The notes below the pieces were generated by a model. That model had not been told where the DNA came from and ran no database searches. It was given only the letters and a program-made list of their open reading frames with translations. A stretch of 64,000 nucleotides of DNA from NORP309 sp964352735 (GTDB lineage: Bacteria; Pseudomonadota; Gammaproteobacteria; Xanthomonadales; Marinicellaceae): contig CAYGTC010000018.1 of NCBI GenBank assembly GCA_964352735.1, forward strand, positions 10,314 through 74,313, given 5' to 3'. This document shows positions 18,589-27,578 of the stretch, one piece after another. The position numbers and the translations under genes were made by a program. Position 1 is the stretch's first letter; each line of letters starts with the position of its first letter.

Positions 18589-20358
18589 TTACCTATAATT
18601 AAATTCACTGGTTAAAAAAATGGTTGAGACCACGGCAAACAACCTCTCTTGATTATAACTGGGCCATTCATTGGTTGATAAATCAATGGCTGTATTTCTG
18701 TCTGTCCCTTGTGGATCTGAAGTATCATCAAAAGACATAAAGTTTGCCAAACGATCTTGGACCACTCCTGTAGGAGCGAAACCGCAAGCCCTTTCATACC
18801 AATAATTCACGATATTATTTGCCGTACGTTGCTCAGGCACAGCAAGTGCCGCTTGTGTTTGTTCAAGAATGGTACAATAGGTCACATCAGCATCGTCTCT
18901 CCATCGACAGGTCAATTGGATAAAACGCCAAGTTGCCATGATACTGGATGAACCCAACCAATCCTTCTTAGTGTCTGGATACCCATTAGGCGAAGTCCAA
19001 AAAAATGGATTTTGTCCAGAGTTTCTAAAAGACCAAAAATGATTTGACGCATCTGGATTCTGAGGATTGAAGTCAAAGCCATAACCAATTTGACGCATTG
19101 CTGATATGGTTCTCTCAAATGGACGTTTAATTTTTTCACCCCAAGTGTTCATAAATTCTGAAGACTTCAATAGCGTTTCCATACCTAATTTTATTTGATC
19201 ATTTGATTGCCAATTGTCATGAAGTGTCTGTTTAACTTGATCAATGATATTTTGTGAGGGATTGTCACTGATGAATCGTCGACACAATTTTGTGGCCAAA
19301 AATTCAGCTGTTGCGGGGTGTTCTGCCAGCATATCCAATACTTCACGCATGTCTTTTTGGGGGTCATTACCATCATAGCTATAGTTTTGTCCCATGATTG
19401 TTTTTGGGTCTTTATCGTGCCATTCATCCCTATAGAGAAACTCACCTGTAGAGATATTCCCATTTTGGTAATCAAACCAGTCAGCACCACTGTATGACCA
19501 ACCAGTCAATGCTTTTGACATTTCTATCACATCTTGTTCTACATAACCAACTTTTCTTCCTTCTGAATCAGTTGGCACATCAGCAGCTGGCATATGCCCA
19601 AAATAATTCTTTGCACCAATGGTGTGTAATTCCAATAGCTCTCTGGCAAAATTCTCATTGGGTGCATCTTTATGATTTGAGCCATTACCCAAATAATCTA
19701 GCATGCATGTGGATTTTGTCACTTCTTCCAACATCACCCTAAAATTACCCAGCACCTGAGGTCTGATCACTTCTCTATCATAGTTTACAAACATGGCTGG
19801 CACACCATTGGCCTCCATGTACACATTAAAATGGTTGTGCCAAAAATCTGTCATCATTTCTAATAATTGACGGTTACTGTGTGTCGCTCTAACAAACGTG
19901 GCATAAAATGTTTCTCTGCCAGGTCTTATATGCACATCCCAAGGAATATCACCACCTTGAGGCAGCCGATAATGTTGTTGGTAAAGCTGTATACGACTCT
20001 TATTTAAAGTCTGATAACCATTATTGAGCATCGAGTCAACTAACCCATCATTGATAGATAGAGGATTGAGCTGTTCATCAATGTAGGCAAAAACTTTTTC
20101 TTGATCATTGTTACCGGGCAGTGATTGAATATGAGTTTTGACTGTTGGTGTAGGCCCGAATGTCATTTTAGTTAAAATCCTGTGCAACAAATCTGGAGTA
20201 TTGGCCAGGCCCTTAGAAACAGGTTGTTTACCAGTAATCGCTTTTAAGGGTGTTCTTTTTTGAGAGATGTCTTTACTCCATAAACCCGCAGGAGCTTGTG
20301 ACTTCTCAATGGTATGCGACTTTGACGCTAAATAATCTTTTCTTCTAAATAGATTCAT
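18589..20358 (-). CDS. DUF1800 family protein, partner of DUF1501
   Basis: This 589-residue protein carries DUF1800 motifs: LLHRILTKMTFGPTP near residue 57, L-E-M-M-T-D-F-W-H-N-H-F-N-V near 168, and NENFARELLELHTIGA near 230. Later come M-S-K-A-L-T-G-W-S and FLATKLCRRFISDNPS near 355. Unlike its partner it lacks an obvious signal peptide; the N-terminus is basic (NLFRRKDYLASK), so its location is uncertain. The stop codon touches the DUF1501 gene, implying coupled translation. The biochemical function of the family is not established. It is divergent from the cupredoxin gene, with a palindromic site between them. Confidence 0.88.
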   Translation of the reverse strand: MNLFRRKDYLASKSHTIEKSQAPAGLWSKDISQKRTPLKAITGKQPVSKGLANTPDLLHRILTKMTFGPTPTVKTHIQSLPGNNDQEKVFAYIDEQLNPLSINDGLVDSMLNNGYQTLNKSRIQLYQQHYRLPQGGDIPWDVHIRPGRETFYATFVRATHSNRQLLEMMTDFWHNHFNVYMEANGVPAMFVNYDREVIRPQVLGNFRVMLEEVTKSTCMLDYLGNGSNHKDAPNENFARELLELHTIGAKNYFGHMPAADVPTDSEGRKVGYVEQDVIEMSKALTGWSYSGADWFDYQNGNISTGEFLYRDEWHDKDPKTIMGQNYSYDGNDPQKDMREVLDMLAEHPATAEFLATKLCRRFISDNPSQNIIDQVKQTLHDNWQSNDQIKLGMETLLKSSEFMNTWGEKIKRPFERTISAMRQIGYGFDFNPQNPDASNHFWSFRNSGQNPFFWTSPNGYPDTKKDWLGSSSIMATWRFIQLTCRWRDDADVTYCTILEQTQAALAVPEQRTANNIVNYWYERACGFAPTGVVQDRLANFMSFDDTSDPQGTDRNTAIDLSTNEWPSYNQERLFAVVSTIFLTSEFNYR

Positions 20359-20486
20359 ATTCGTTTATCGTTTTGACTTTATTTCAATGTATCTCAATCA
20401 TAACCAGCTAATTGTGAATTCATTCACACAATCTATTTAAATGTTATAATCACTCAAAGTATTTATGAAATTTTAACTTTTTCACT

Positions 20487-20504
20487 CATATAACATGTTA
20501 TATG
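20487..20504. promoter_or_regulatory. Perfect 18-bp palindrome between divergent genes
   Basis: CATATAACATGTTATATG is a perfect palindrome, bracketed by a looser TTCAC...GTGAA pair (20481 and 20509). It lies 31 bp before the cupredoxin start and about 130 bp before the DUF1800 start. Its form suits a homodimeric regulator that could control one or both genes. Confidence 0.45.
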
Positions 20505-20535
20505 TTGTGTGAAATCTAACTGAATATGACAAAAA

Positions 20536-21258
20536 ATGACAAAAGACAAAGTACAGCCTATCCGAACAGCCTTTTTATTAAGTTTAATAGCCATTATTAA
20601 TCAAGTAGCGGCTACAACACATGAAGTGATAGTATCAAGTAACGTTTTTACACCCAGCTCATTGGTTATTGAAGCAGGAGATACTGTGCGTTGGCGTAAT
20701 ATTGGGGGTTCACACAATGTCTTTGCATTAAATGGCAGTTTTAGATGCGCAGAAGGTTGTGAAGCTGAGGGTGGCATCGGTGATCCGTCTGATGAATTTT
20801 GGGTTTCTGAGGTTACATTTCGACAAACAGGGACAACGGCTTATATCTGTGAACCACATGTTGGTTTTGGCATGAAAGGTTCGGTTACTGTCGTTGAACC
20901 AAGTTCTGTCACTGTTCATGAAGTTCATGCGACAGCCGACAATGATTTTGAGCCCTCAGATCTGAGCATTATTCGTGGAGATGCCATTCGCTTCATCAAT
21001 GATCTTGGCGTTCATAATATTAACAGCAGTAACAATCGATTAATTTGTTCAGAAGGTTGTCAAGGAGATGGAACAGACACTGACTCTCAACCAACAGGAT
21101 TTCCATGGGACATTTATGTGAAATTTAATGAAATTGAAGAAATCCCGTTTTTCTGTGCCAACCATCAAGAAAACAATGTAATGGGCATCATAAGGGTTTT
21201 GACTGATACATTTTTTGCCAATGGCTTTGAAACACCAATCAAGAATCAAAATGATTAG
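20536..21258 (+). CDS. Exported protein with two cupredoxin (plastocyanin-like) domains
   Basis: This 240-residue protein has an N-terminal signal peptide (FLLSLIAIINQVAA). Domain 1, about residues 29-118, has type-1 copper ligands: H in GGSHNVF, then C, H and M in YICEPHVGFGMKG. Domain 2, about 125-220, repeats the pattern with GVHNI, FFCANH and a V-M-G. Each domain also has an extra C-x-E-G-C loop (CAEGCEAEGG; CSEGCQGDG), perhaps a disulfide. The tail reads FFANGFE plus 10 residues, close to the F-x-x-G-F-[DE] tail of neighbours. It probably carries electrons or copper in the periplasm or at the surface. Its partner is unknown; DUF1501/DUF1800 is a candidate by position only. Confidence 0.83.
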   Translation: MTKDKVQPIRTAFLLSLIAIINQVAATTHEVIVSSNVFTPSSLVIEAGDTVRWRNIGGSHNVFALNGSFRCAEGCEAEGGIGDPSDEFWVSEVTFRQTGTTAYICEPHVGFGMKGSVTVVEPSSVTVHEVHATADNDFEPSDLSIIRGDAIRFINDLGVHNINSSNNRLICSEGCQGDGTDTDSQPTGFPWDIYVKFNEIEEIPFFCANHQENNVMGIIRVLTDTFFANGFETPIKNQND

Positions 21259-21274
21259 ACACTCCTTACAAGGT

Positions 21275-22612
21275 TCAAACAAGTTTTTTTAGAAAAGCTC
21301 TACATTGAGCAGCCTGCTTTTCTCTGTTTGGCAACAATTCAAGCGCCTCAGCCATCAAAGTATAAGCTTGATACATGCCATTGAAGTCTGGAAATGATTG
21401 ATAAATACCATTGATTAACTTCACTACGGTCACTGCATCGCCATTCTCATGACAAATCATTGCCAATTTAACCCTTTGTTCAGCAGAATCAGGTAAATAT
21501 CCTGGATAAATTTTCAAAACCCTTTTATAAGTGATAGGAATTTGGTCTTTGCGGTTAGATAACAGTTGGAAATTAAAATAATCAGGCATAAAATCATCCA
21601 GCTCTTCATGATTATGAGATGCCAACAATAATTCAAAATAACGAGGTTTAATGCTTTTATCTTCTGGGTAACTTTCCATCATTTCTTTATATCCTTTGAT
21701 GACCTCATCGTACTGACCTTCCTTAATCAATACTTCTATGCGTTCCATGTGCTTTTGTAACACTGGTTTTTTCTGCTTCATATCAAGTGATCTGACATTG
21801 GTTTGAAAACCCAACTCTTTTTGAAATTGAAATATCATGTATCCCATGATATGAAAAACCACAATCATATAATAGTTGGCTACAATGGACTCTAAAATCA
21901 CAGATATCAATGATAAATCTTGCCCAAGAATGCTACTAATAAAACTGACAGAACCTGACATAATCATCATAAAAGCTAATAATAGCCCATATGGCATACC
22001 AATGGCAGACATCAAATTAAACATTTTAACAGGATTCAGTGCCTCCCCTAGACTCTCAGTCAAAGCCATATTAATGATCATCGCAGGAAAACCTGCAATC
22101 AGAACTATACCGATCACACTAGAGAACATGGGGCCAATATATACAAATGATGCCCAGATAGCCAAGCCAATAACAATCATCATAAAAATCAGGCTAAAAA
22201 TCAAACCAAACCCACCACCATAAGCCTCCCCAATATCAGGAGCCTTCATATCTCCATTTGAAGTGTTCTCCAAACAACAAAAACTGTATTTAAACAAAGC
22301 ACTGGTTAACAGCAAGTACCAAATTATGGCAAAAGGCAAATAGCTTGAAATGGTTGTTAAAACTGATAAACCGATGATGAGAATAATCGAATCAGTATTC
22401 ATCGGATAACGAAAACTCTCTTCTAGCCTGCGCCAAAAGGGTAAAATATTATTGGTATCACTGACATTTTCCAACTCCTTGTGACAAATAAAACAACTTT
22501 TTTTCGCATTGAAATTATCCTCATGACAACATGCATCACAATGTAAGCTATGACAATGTATGCATTTATAAGCAGCTGCGGTCAATGGGTGATATTTACA
22601 ATACTCAATCAT
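21275..22612 (-). CDS. Membrane protein with N-terminal zinc-finger-like Cys/His cluster and C-terminal TPR-like region
   Basis: I do not recognise a named family. The first 50 residues hold ten Cys/His residues in B-box-like spacing (C-K-Y-H, C-I-H-C-H, C-D-A-C-C-H, C-F-I-C-H). Residues about 85-265 contain five or six hydrophobic segments. The last 170 residues are charged and helical (EGQYDEVIKGYKEMMESYPEDKSI), resembling tetratricopeptide repeats. The upstream rhomboid gene is on the same strand and also ends in a helical repeat-like tail, so the two may form a membrane complex. B-box-like zinc fingers of this kind occur in bacterial membrane proteins of unknown function. Confidence 0.75.
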   Translation of the reverse strand: MIEYCKYHPLTAAAYKCIHCHSLHCDACCHEDNFNAKKSCFICHKELENVSDTNNILPFWRRLEESFRYPMNTDSIILIIGLSVLTTISSYLPFAIIWYLLLTSALFKYSFCCLENTSNGDMKAPDIGEAYGGGFGLIFSLIFMMIVIGLAIWASFVYIGPMFSSVIGIVLIAGFPAMIINMALTESLGEALNPVKMFNLMSAIGMPYGLLLAFMMIMSGSVSFISSILGQDLSLISVILESIVANYYMIVVFHIMGYMIFQFQKELGFQTNVRSLDMKQKKPVLQKHMERIEVLIKEGQYDEVIKGYKEMMESYPEDKSIKPRYFELLLASHNHEELDDFMPDYFNFQLLSNRKDQIPITYKRVLKIYPGYLPDSAEQRVKLAMICHENGDAVTVVKLINGIYQSFPDFNGMYQAYTLMAEALELLPNREKQAAQCRAFLKKLV

Positions 22613-22652
22613 TTAATTCCTCCGAGTCATTATGAGGCTTCAGCATTGCTAA

Positions 22653-22748
22653 ATGGCGAAAGAAAAAATAGAAAAAGCTTGCCAAATTGAGGCAGAAATT
22701 GTGGGTAATAGTATGCTATTGGCCAGATTTCTAACAAAGAGTTGGTGA
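22653..22748 (+). CDS. Possible small protein, 31 residues
   Basis: An ATG-started frame between two minus-strand genes encodes a charged amphipathic peptide: MAKEKIEKACQIEAEIV, then a hydrophobic stretch ending TKSW. A GAGG lies about 14 bases upstream, too far for a good ribosome-binding site, and a stop precedes the ATG directly. It could be a chance frame. Confidence 0.2.
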   Translation: MAKEKIEKACQIEAEIVGNSMLLARFLTKSW

Positions 22749-22792
22749 GTTTAATCATTGTTACTCGTCACTGTAGTTATACTGAAGTCTCA

Positions 22793-24304
22793 TTATAATA
22801 ATTTAACGGCAATTTTTTCATAATGCAGTTTTTTATCATCATTATTGATGCGACCAAAAGTAAATGACAACTTCTTTGCCAATTGCCCCAATGCATCACT
22901 GTTATGTTGCCGTTCCTGCAATAATTCAAATAAAGATTCTGCGGTTAAATAATTTGATCCATTGGCCATATTCCAGGCAAAAGCATATAGATCTTCATTT
23001 TTAAATTGGCTGTGATCTAGTACATCCTCATTCCAGATTTTTTCTACCCGATTGAGTTCATGTTGTTTTAGTTTGTTCATTTTAAACAAATCAACCATAG
23101 CCTGATGGCTGCCTTTATCTTTTTGCATTTTTAATAAATGAAAACGCAATAGTTTCCATTCAAATTTGCTACCGTTTACAGCAATAATATCATTTAAATT
23201 ATTAAGGGCTGTTTGAAAGCGAGATTTTGAAATATCGTCATAAACTCTGGCTAAGTCCTGTTGCACTTTTGGTACATCCTGATCTTCTTCTATGTATTGC
23301 TCATTGAGCATCTTAGGATTAAAAATGTAGGCTAAAGCCATCAGAAGGCTCCCAGCTATAAATCCGCCAGCATGCGCCATGAATGCAACATTTGAACCTG
23401 CATCATTGAAAAATTCATACAGTTCTTTACCAATATAAAATGGTAAAATTAATAATGCAGGGGCCCGAAAGTAACCAACAAAAACAAAGAACCAGTAAAA
23501 AAATTCAATCTTTTTAAATCGAAAGACCCCTAAATACATAGCCATTACGCCAGAAATAGCGCCTGAAGCTCCAACCAATGGTCCAGTACTTGCTAAATCC
23601 ATCAATGAAAACAACAACCCTCCTGTCAATCCTGAGACCAAATAAAAAATCAAAAACTTCAAGTGACCTATGGCAGCTTCAACAGCAAAACCGCAGATGA
23701 TTAGAAAAAACATATTGCCCAACAAATGCATAACACTGCCATGTAAAAATTGATGGGTAAATAAAGTCACAGCACTCATTCTATTTGGAATTAAACCATA
23801 TGCTAAGTAACTGATAGACTTAATTTCTTCGTGGATTTGACTTCTTGAAATTGCCCACTTCTCAATAAAACTTAAGTAAAACAAATCATAGGCGTTTTTT
23901 TCAAGATAATCATAAAAATCTATATCAGCCACAATATTATATATCAGTGTAAATTCAGCCTGAATCCCCTCTACTTCTTCATAAAATTCTTCTTCATTAT
24001 TAAAATCAAAATCATACCGATCTTCGCTTCCTTGACTTGCTTGAAAGTCTTTCATGGTGGTGTATAATTTTTGATTGCTCTCTAACCTTTCAGTCTGTTT
24101 GGTATTTTTTAAATATTCTTCAAATACAGGCCATTCCTCAGTTAAAAAACCCTCAGATTTATAGGCTTCCATGGCACCCATCTGTTTAAAATCATCACCA
24201 AATTGATATCCAAAATAAATCATCACATTAACCAAAACCACAACAAACAATACGATTGGTGCATGATTCCAATCAAACCGCTTTTCGGTAGGGATAATAA
24301 CCAT
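22793..24304 (-). CDS. Rhomboid family intramembrane serine protease with long C-terminal extension
   Basis: This 503-residue polytopic protease cleaves membrane-anchored substrates. The catalytic serine is S247 in VGASGAISG and the catalytic histidine is H311 in MAHAGGFIAG; HLLGNMFFLIICG is the usual helix-2 H-x-x-x-N motif. A first membrane helix near residues 15-32 is followed by a soluble loop of about 110 residues before the rhomboid core, an unusual insertion. The last 160 residues are soluble and helical, possibly TPR-like. The zinc-finger membrane protein gene lies downstream on the same strand. I see no GlyGly-CTERM substrate in the window. Confidence 0.9.
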   Translation of the reverse strand: MVIIPTEKRFDWNHAPIVLFVVVLVNVMIYFGYQFGDDFKQMGAMEAYKSEGFLTEEWPVFEEYLKNTKQTERLESNQKLYTTMKDFQASQGSEDRYDFDFNNEEEFYEEVEGIQAEFTLIYNIVADIDFYDYLEKNAYDLFYLSFIEKWAISRSQIHEEIKSISYLAYGLIPNRMSAVTLFTHQFLHGSVMHLLGNMFFLIICGFAVEAAIGHLKFLIFYLVSGLTGGLLFSLMDLASTGPLVGASGAISGVMAMYLGVFRFKKIEFFYWFFVFVGYFRAPALLILPFYIGKELYEFFNDAGSNVAFMAHAGGFIAGSLLMALAYIFNPKMLNEQYIEEDQDVPKVQQDLARVYDDISKSRFQTALNNLNDIIAVNGSKFEWKLLRFHLLKMQKDKGSHQAMVDLFKMNKLKQHELNRVEKIWNEDVLDHSQFKNEDLYAFAWNMANGSNYLTAESLFELLQERQHNSDALGQLAKKLSFTFGRINNDDKKLHYEKIAVKLL

Positions 24305-24318
24305 GTTTTATACTCCAG

Positions 24319-24774
24319 TTATTCAGTGGTTGCTGTTTCTATTCCATTGATTGCAGCGTTCATTGCATGCCAACACAATGTTGCTGATTTAATTCGGGCA
24401 GGAAAGTTTTTAACACCTGCCATGGCATTAACTTCGGCAAGAGATTCAATATTATTAATGGGGTTATCTTTATCCATCAATTGACAAAAGTCAGCGAATA
24501 AAGCCTGCGCCTGTTCAACTGTACGACCTTTTATAAATTCCGTCATCAAAGATGCAGAAGCAGTAGAAATCGCACAACTTTCACCGTCAAACATAATGTC
24601 GGTTATCATCTCGTTAGAAATGGTCATATAAATAAATACTTGATCACCACAAATGGCATTTAATCCTTCTGATTTGTGTGTAAAATTTTCTGGAGTACCA
24701 TGATTTCTTGGGGTTCTATTATGGTCCAGTATGGTCTTTTTATATAATTGTTTAATGTCCATGGAATACTTCAC
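24319..24774 (-). CDS. SufU/IscU-type iron-sulfur cluster assembly scaffold
   Basis: This 151-residue protein matches the SufU branch of the NifU N-terminal fold: LYKKTILDHNRTPRNHG at the start, cysteines in NAICGDQVF, GESCAISTASASLM and SATLCWHAMNAAI, and the 18-20 residue insertion typical of SufU near GRTVEQAQALF. The three cysteines plus the D of CGD form the zinc/cluster site. It accepts sulfur from a SufS-type desulfurase. The rest of a suf operon is not adjacent; the stop lies 14 nt before the rhomboid start. Met5 (24762) is an alternative start. IscU is less likely because of the insertion. Confidence 0.85.
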   Translation of the reverse strand: MKYSMDIKQLYKKTILDHNRTPRNHGTPENFTHKSEGLNAICGDQVFIYMTISNEMITDIMFDGESCAISTASASLMTEFIKGRTVEQAQALFADFCQLMDKDNPINNIESLAEVNAMAGVKNFPARIKSATLCWHAMNAAINGIETATTE

Positions 24775-24951
24775 TTTATGATATTTTATAGGTCATTTTA
24801 GATTCTTATTGATGATTCTATTTCATTAACGACAACAAAAAATGTTAACAAGAACATCGGTATAACAACCTGTGGTGGTCAAAATACCTGCTTATTATAC
24901 TTTAAACAATTGTAATATCAGCAAGATATTATATTTAATAATAATTTGACC

Positions 24952-24986
24952 ATAAAAAAAGGGAAGCATTGCTCCCCTTTCTTTAC
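24952..24986 (-). terminator. Predicted terminator after the Bax-inhibitor-like gene
   Basis: On the minus strand AAAGGGGAGCAATGCTTCCC forms a stem with one mismatch and is followed by a run of seven T. It starts about 27 bases after the stop codon of the upstream gene. Confidence 0.7.
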
Positions 24987-25012
24987 AAAATCACTGTCTC
25001 GTGATTTAAAAA

Positions 25013-25780
25013 TTAATCACGTAATTTAGCAATCAATCTCAACATTTCAACATACAACCATACAATGGTTACCATCAGTCCAAATGCTCCATACCATTCC
25101 ATATGTTTCGGTGCACCTTCTGCTGCTCCACGTTCAATGAAATCAAAGTCAAGAATTAGATTCATGGCTGCAACGATGACAATGAAAACACTCAGACCTA
25201 TGCTTAAAAAACCACCGCCACTGAAACTATTGACTGAGAAGTGTATACCGAACAAAGAAGCAATAAGACTGATACCATAAAAAATCATGATACCTAGCGT
25301 AGCTGTCACTACCACTTTACGAAACATGGGTGTCGCTCTGATGATGCCGCTTCTGTATGCCAACAACATAGCCACTACTGTTGCCATGGTTGCCATAGCT
25401 GCTTGCATGGCAATGCCTGGATAAACTTGTTCAAGAATTCCTGACAAAGCACCCAGAAAAACACCTTCAACAGCCGCGTAAATAGGTGCAACTGTACTGG
25501 CCCACTCTGGTCGTTTCCATAATGCGATAAAACACCCAATTGAAACGACTAAGCTGGTCCAGAAAAAAGGCATCAATAGATGTGGTGAAGTAGAAACTGT
25601 TGACCATCCCCAGGCCCCTGTAATCATTGCAATAACAATTAACAAACCTGTTTTATTGATGGTGCCATTGACGGTCATTCTCTGTGCTTCATTGCCCACA
25701 AACTGGTCAGTTGGTCCTAAGCTCAGATTTTGATTGTCCTCAAAAGCCTTCATTGCCGGATTTGAAGATTTAAAGTTCAT
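25013..25780 (-). CDS. Bax inhibitor-1/YccA family membrane protein
   Basis: This 255-residue protein has a short cytoplasmic start with the family's N-P-A-M-K-A-F motif, then seven hydrophobic helices from residue 43 onward. A loop A-A-E-G-A-P-K-H-M-E-W-Y before the last helix places it in the YccA/YetJ group. Homologues are pH-sensitive calcium-leak channels or FtsH-interacting proteins; which applies here is unknown. It has its own terminator downstream and an AGGA-like ribosome-binding site (from GTTCCTCC on the + strand). The upstream gene is orn, 51 bp away. Confidence 0.88.
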   Translation of the reverse strand: MNFKSSNPAMKAFEDNQNLSLGPTDQFVGNEAQRMTVNGTINKTGLLIVIAMITGAWGWSTVSTSPHLLMPFFWTSLVVSIGCFIALWKRPEWASTVAPIYAAVEGVFLGALSGILEQVYPGIAMQAAMATMATVVAMLLAYRSGIIRATPMFRKVVVTATLGIMIFYGISLIASLFGIHFSVNSFSGGGFLSIGLSVFIVIVAAMNLILDFDFIERGAAEGAPKHMEWYGAFGLMVTIVWLYVEMLRLIAKLRD

Positions 25781-25831
25781 TGTGTTCCTCCAATTAATAG
25801 TATTAGCATTATGGCATCATTTGACAAAAAT

Positions 25832-26383
25832 TCAAGTGTTAAGTTCACCTAAAAACTGACGATAATACTTCAACTCTTCAATTGACTCTCTGACATCATC
25901 CAAAGCCAAATGATTGCCTTTTTTTTCAAAGCCTTGAAGAATTTTGGGATTCCAACGAGAAAACAACTCTTTGATGCTGCTGACATCGATTTGTCGGTAA
26001 TGGAAATAGTTTTCTAATTCTGGCATCCATTTTGCTAAAAAGCGCCGATCTTGACAGATGGTATTACCACACATCGGTGATCGATGGATCGGCACATGTT
26101 CTTTTAAAAATTCTAGGGTAATTCTCTCAGCATCACTTGCTGAATATTCGGATTGTTCAACACGTGCCCATAAGCCTGAATCGGTATGGTGCTCGGTATT
26201 CCATTCATCCATATTCTCAAGTATTTCTGTGGGTTGATGGATTGCCATCGGCTCTCCTTCTGCAATCACATTTAACTCTTTATCGGTAACAATTACTGCA
26301 ATTTCTATAATTCGATCTTTCATCGGGTTCAATCCCGTCATTTCTAAATCTATCCAAATCAAATTACTTTTTTTATCTATCAT
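25832..26383 (-). CDS. orn: Oligoribonuclease
   Basis: This DEDDh 3'-5' exoribonuclease of 183 residues degrades two-nucleotide RNAs, including pGpG from c-di-GMP turnover. WIDLEMTGLNP carries the first D and E, GNTICQDRRFL the second D region, and HLALDDVRESIEELKYYR the final H and D. Length and sequence are close to E. coli Orn. It is divergent from rsgA, as in many gammaproteobacteria. Confidence 0.96.
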   Translation of the reverse strand: MIDKKSNLIWIDLEMTGLNPMKDRIIEIAVIVTDKELNVIAEGEPMAIHQPTEILENMDEWNTEHHTDSGLWARVEQSEYSASDAERITLEFLKEHVPIHRSPMCGNTICQDRRFLAKWMPELENYFHYRQIDVSSIKELFSRWNPKILQGFEKKGNHLALDDVRESIEELKYYRQFLGELNT

Positions 26384-26642
26384 TGATGACTCCTTGTTTT
26401 ATTTATGATTAATTTTTGATGTATTTTTGGTTATTTTAACCTAAACCAACAATGAAAATGTAAAGGGCTACAAAATTTAGCAATAAAAGCCAAATGTCAT
26501 CTTGAAATTTATTACAACAATCAGCTTGAAGGATTAAAACAGTTCTCCATAATTTACAATGATTTTTATCCATTCAACAACAGGCCCAAATACAACACTC
26601 TACTTATTTATTAAGTATGCATCGAAGATTGATTAATTAACA

Positions 26643-26662
26643 GAGGTACCCTAAAATACCTC
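26643..26662 (+). promoter_or_regulatory. Hairpin abutting the rsgA start codon
   Basis: GAGGTA (26643-26648) and TACCTC (26657-26662) form a 6-bp stem with an 8-nt loop, ending 2 nt before the ATG. The GAGG that could act as ribosome-binding sequence lies in the 5' arm, so folding could limit initiation. Confidence 0.35.
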
Positions 26663-26664
26663 GG

Positions 26665-27549
26665 ATGAGCAAATACAGAGTGATTTCCACCCAAAAACAA
26701 ACCGCATTGGTCATGAACATCGAAACCAATAAAACAGTCCCCTGTTTTTTTTCCAGAAAAACCAAACCAATCTGCGGAGACTTTGTCAACATCCAAGACA
26801 ATGAAAATGAATCTGTTATTGCATCGATCATCCAACAAAAGAACTTTTTTGCACGAGCCAATCACAAAGGTCAAAAACAAGTAATCGCCGCCAATGTAGA
26901 CAATCAAATTATAGTGGTTGCAGTTGAGCCACAACCGACTAAAGATCTCATCAATCGTTATTTGATTGCAGCACACTTGTGTCAGATTCAGCCCATCATT
27001 GTGTTTAATAAAAGTGACATCAATCCACACTTTTTTGATGAGACTCAAAAGCTATACCAATCACTGGGCTACACCACACTAAACACAACGATACATAAGA
27101 TACAAGGGGACAGTCAATTCGATCACCTAAAGAACCTCATGGCCAACAAAACCTCTATTTTTGTTGGCATGTCAGGAGTGGGCAAATCTTCCATCAGTCA
27201 GATCATATTGGGTCAGACATTAAAAACTGGGGAGATATCAAAAAAAACAGGTAAAGGTTCACATGTAACTTCAGTGACACAAATGTATAAAGTTCCAGAT
27301 ATTGACGATGGCTTTTTAATTGATTCCCCAGGTGTCTGGGAATATGGATTGTGGAAAATGACTGAAAGCGAAATTGCCGCTGGGTTCCCAGAAATTCAAA
27401 GTCATTTGGGCCGCTGTAAATTCAGCGATTGCACCCACGTACATGAACCACAATGCTCAGTAAAACAAGCGGTAGACGCTCAACAGATCATTACATCGCG
27501 TTATCAATCGTATTTGAGAATCATCGATTCAATGAAGTACTGGAATTAA
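26665..27549 (+). CDS. rsgA: Ribosome small subunit biogenesis GTPase RsgA
   Basis: This circularly permuted GTPase of 294 residues assists late 30S maturation. An OB-fold occupies about residues 1-75. The G motifs follow in permuted order: FNKSD (G4), GMSGVGKSS (G1), then KGSHVTSVT with a switch threonine, and DSPGVWEYG (G3). A zinc site C-x(4)-C-x-H-x(5)-C (CKFSDCTHVHEPQC) precedes the C-terminal helix. It is shorter than E. coli RsgA because the basic N-terminal extension is absent; the frame is closed by a stop 8 codons before the ATG. Confidence 0.94.
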   Translation: MSKYRVISTQKQTALVMNIETNKTVPCFFSRKTKPICGDFVNIQDNENESVIASIIQQKNFFARANHKGQKQVIAANVDNQIIVVAVEPQPTKDLINRYLIAAHLCQIQPIIVFNKSDINPHFFDETQKLYQSLGYTTLNTTIHKIQGDSQFDHLKNLMANKTSIFVGMSGVGKSSISQIILGQTLKTGEISKKTGKGSHVTSVTQMYKVPDIDDGFLIDSPGVWEYGLWKMTESEIAAGFPEIQSHLGRCKFSDCTHVHEPQCSVKQAVDAQQIITSRYQSYLRIIDSMKYWN

Positions 27550-27578
27550 CAACAATCAATTAAGAGAGCAATAAACCC

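Noticed and set aside
24319..24774. Link between the SufU scaffold and the class V PLP enzyme at 36509
   Set aside because: They are 12 kb apart with unrelated genes between, and the PLP enzyme is much longer than SufS; no operon evidence.
26611..27048. Antisense frame opposite the start of rsgA
   Set aside because: Overlaps the OB-fold coding sequence of rsgA and has no recognisable features.
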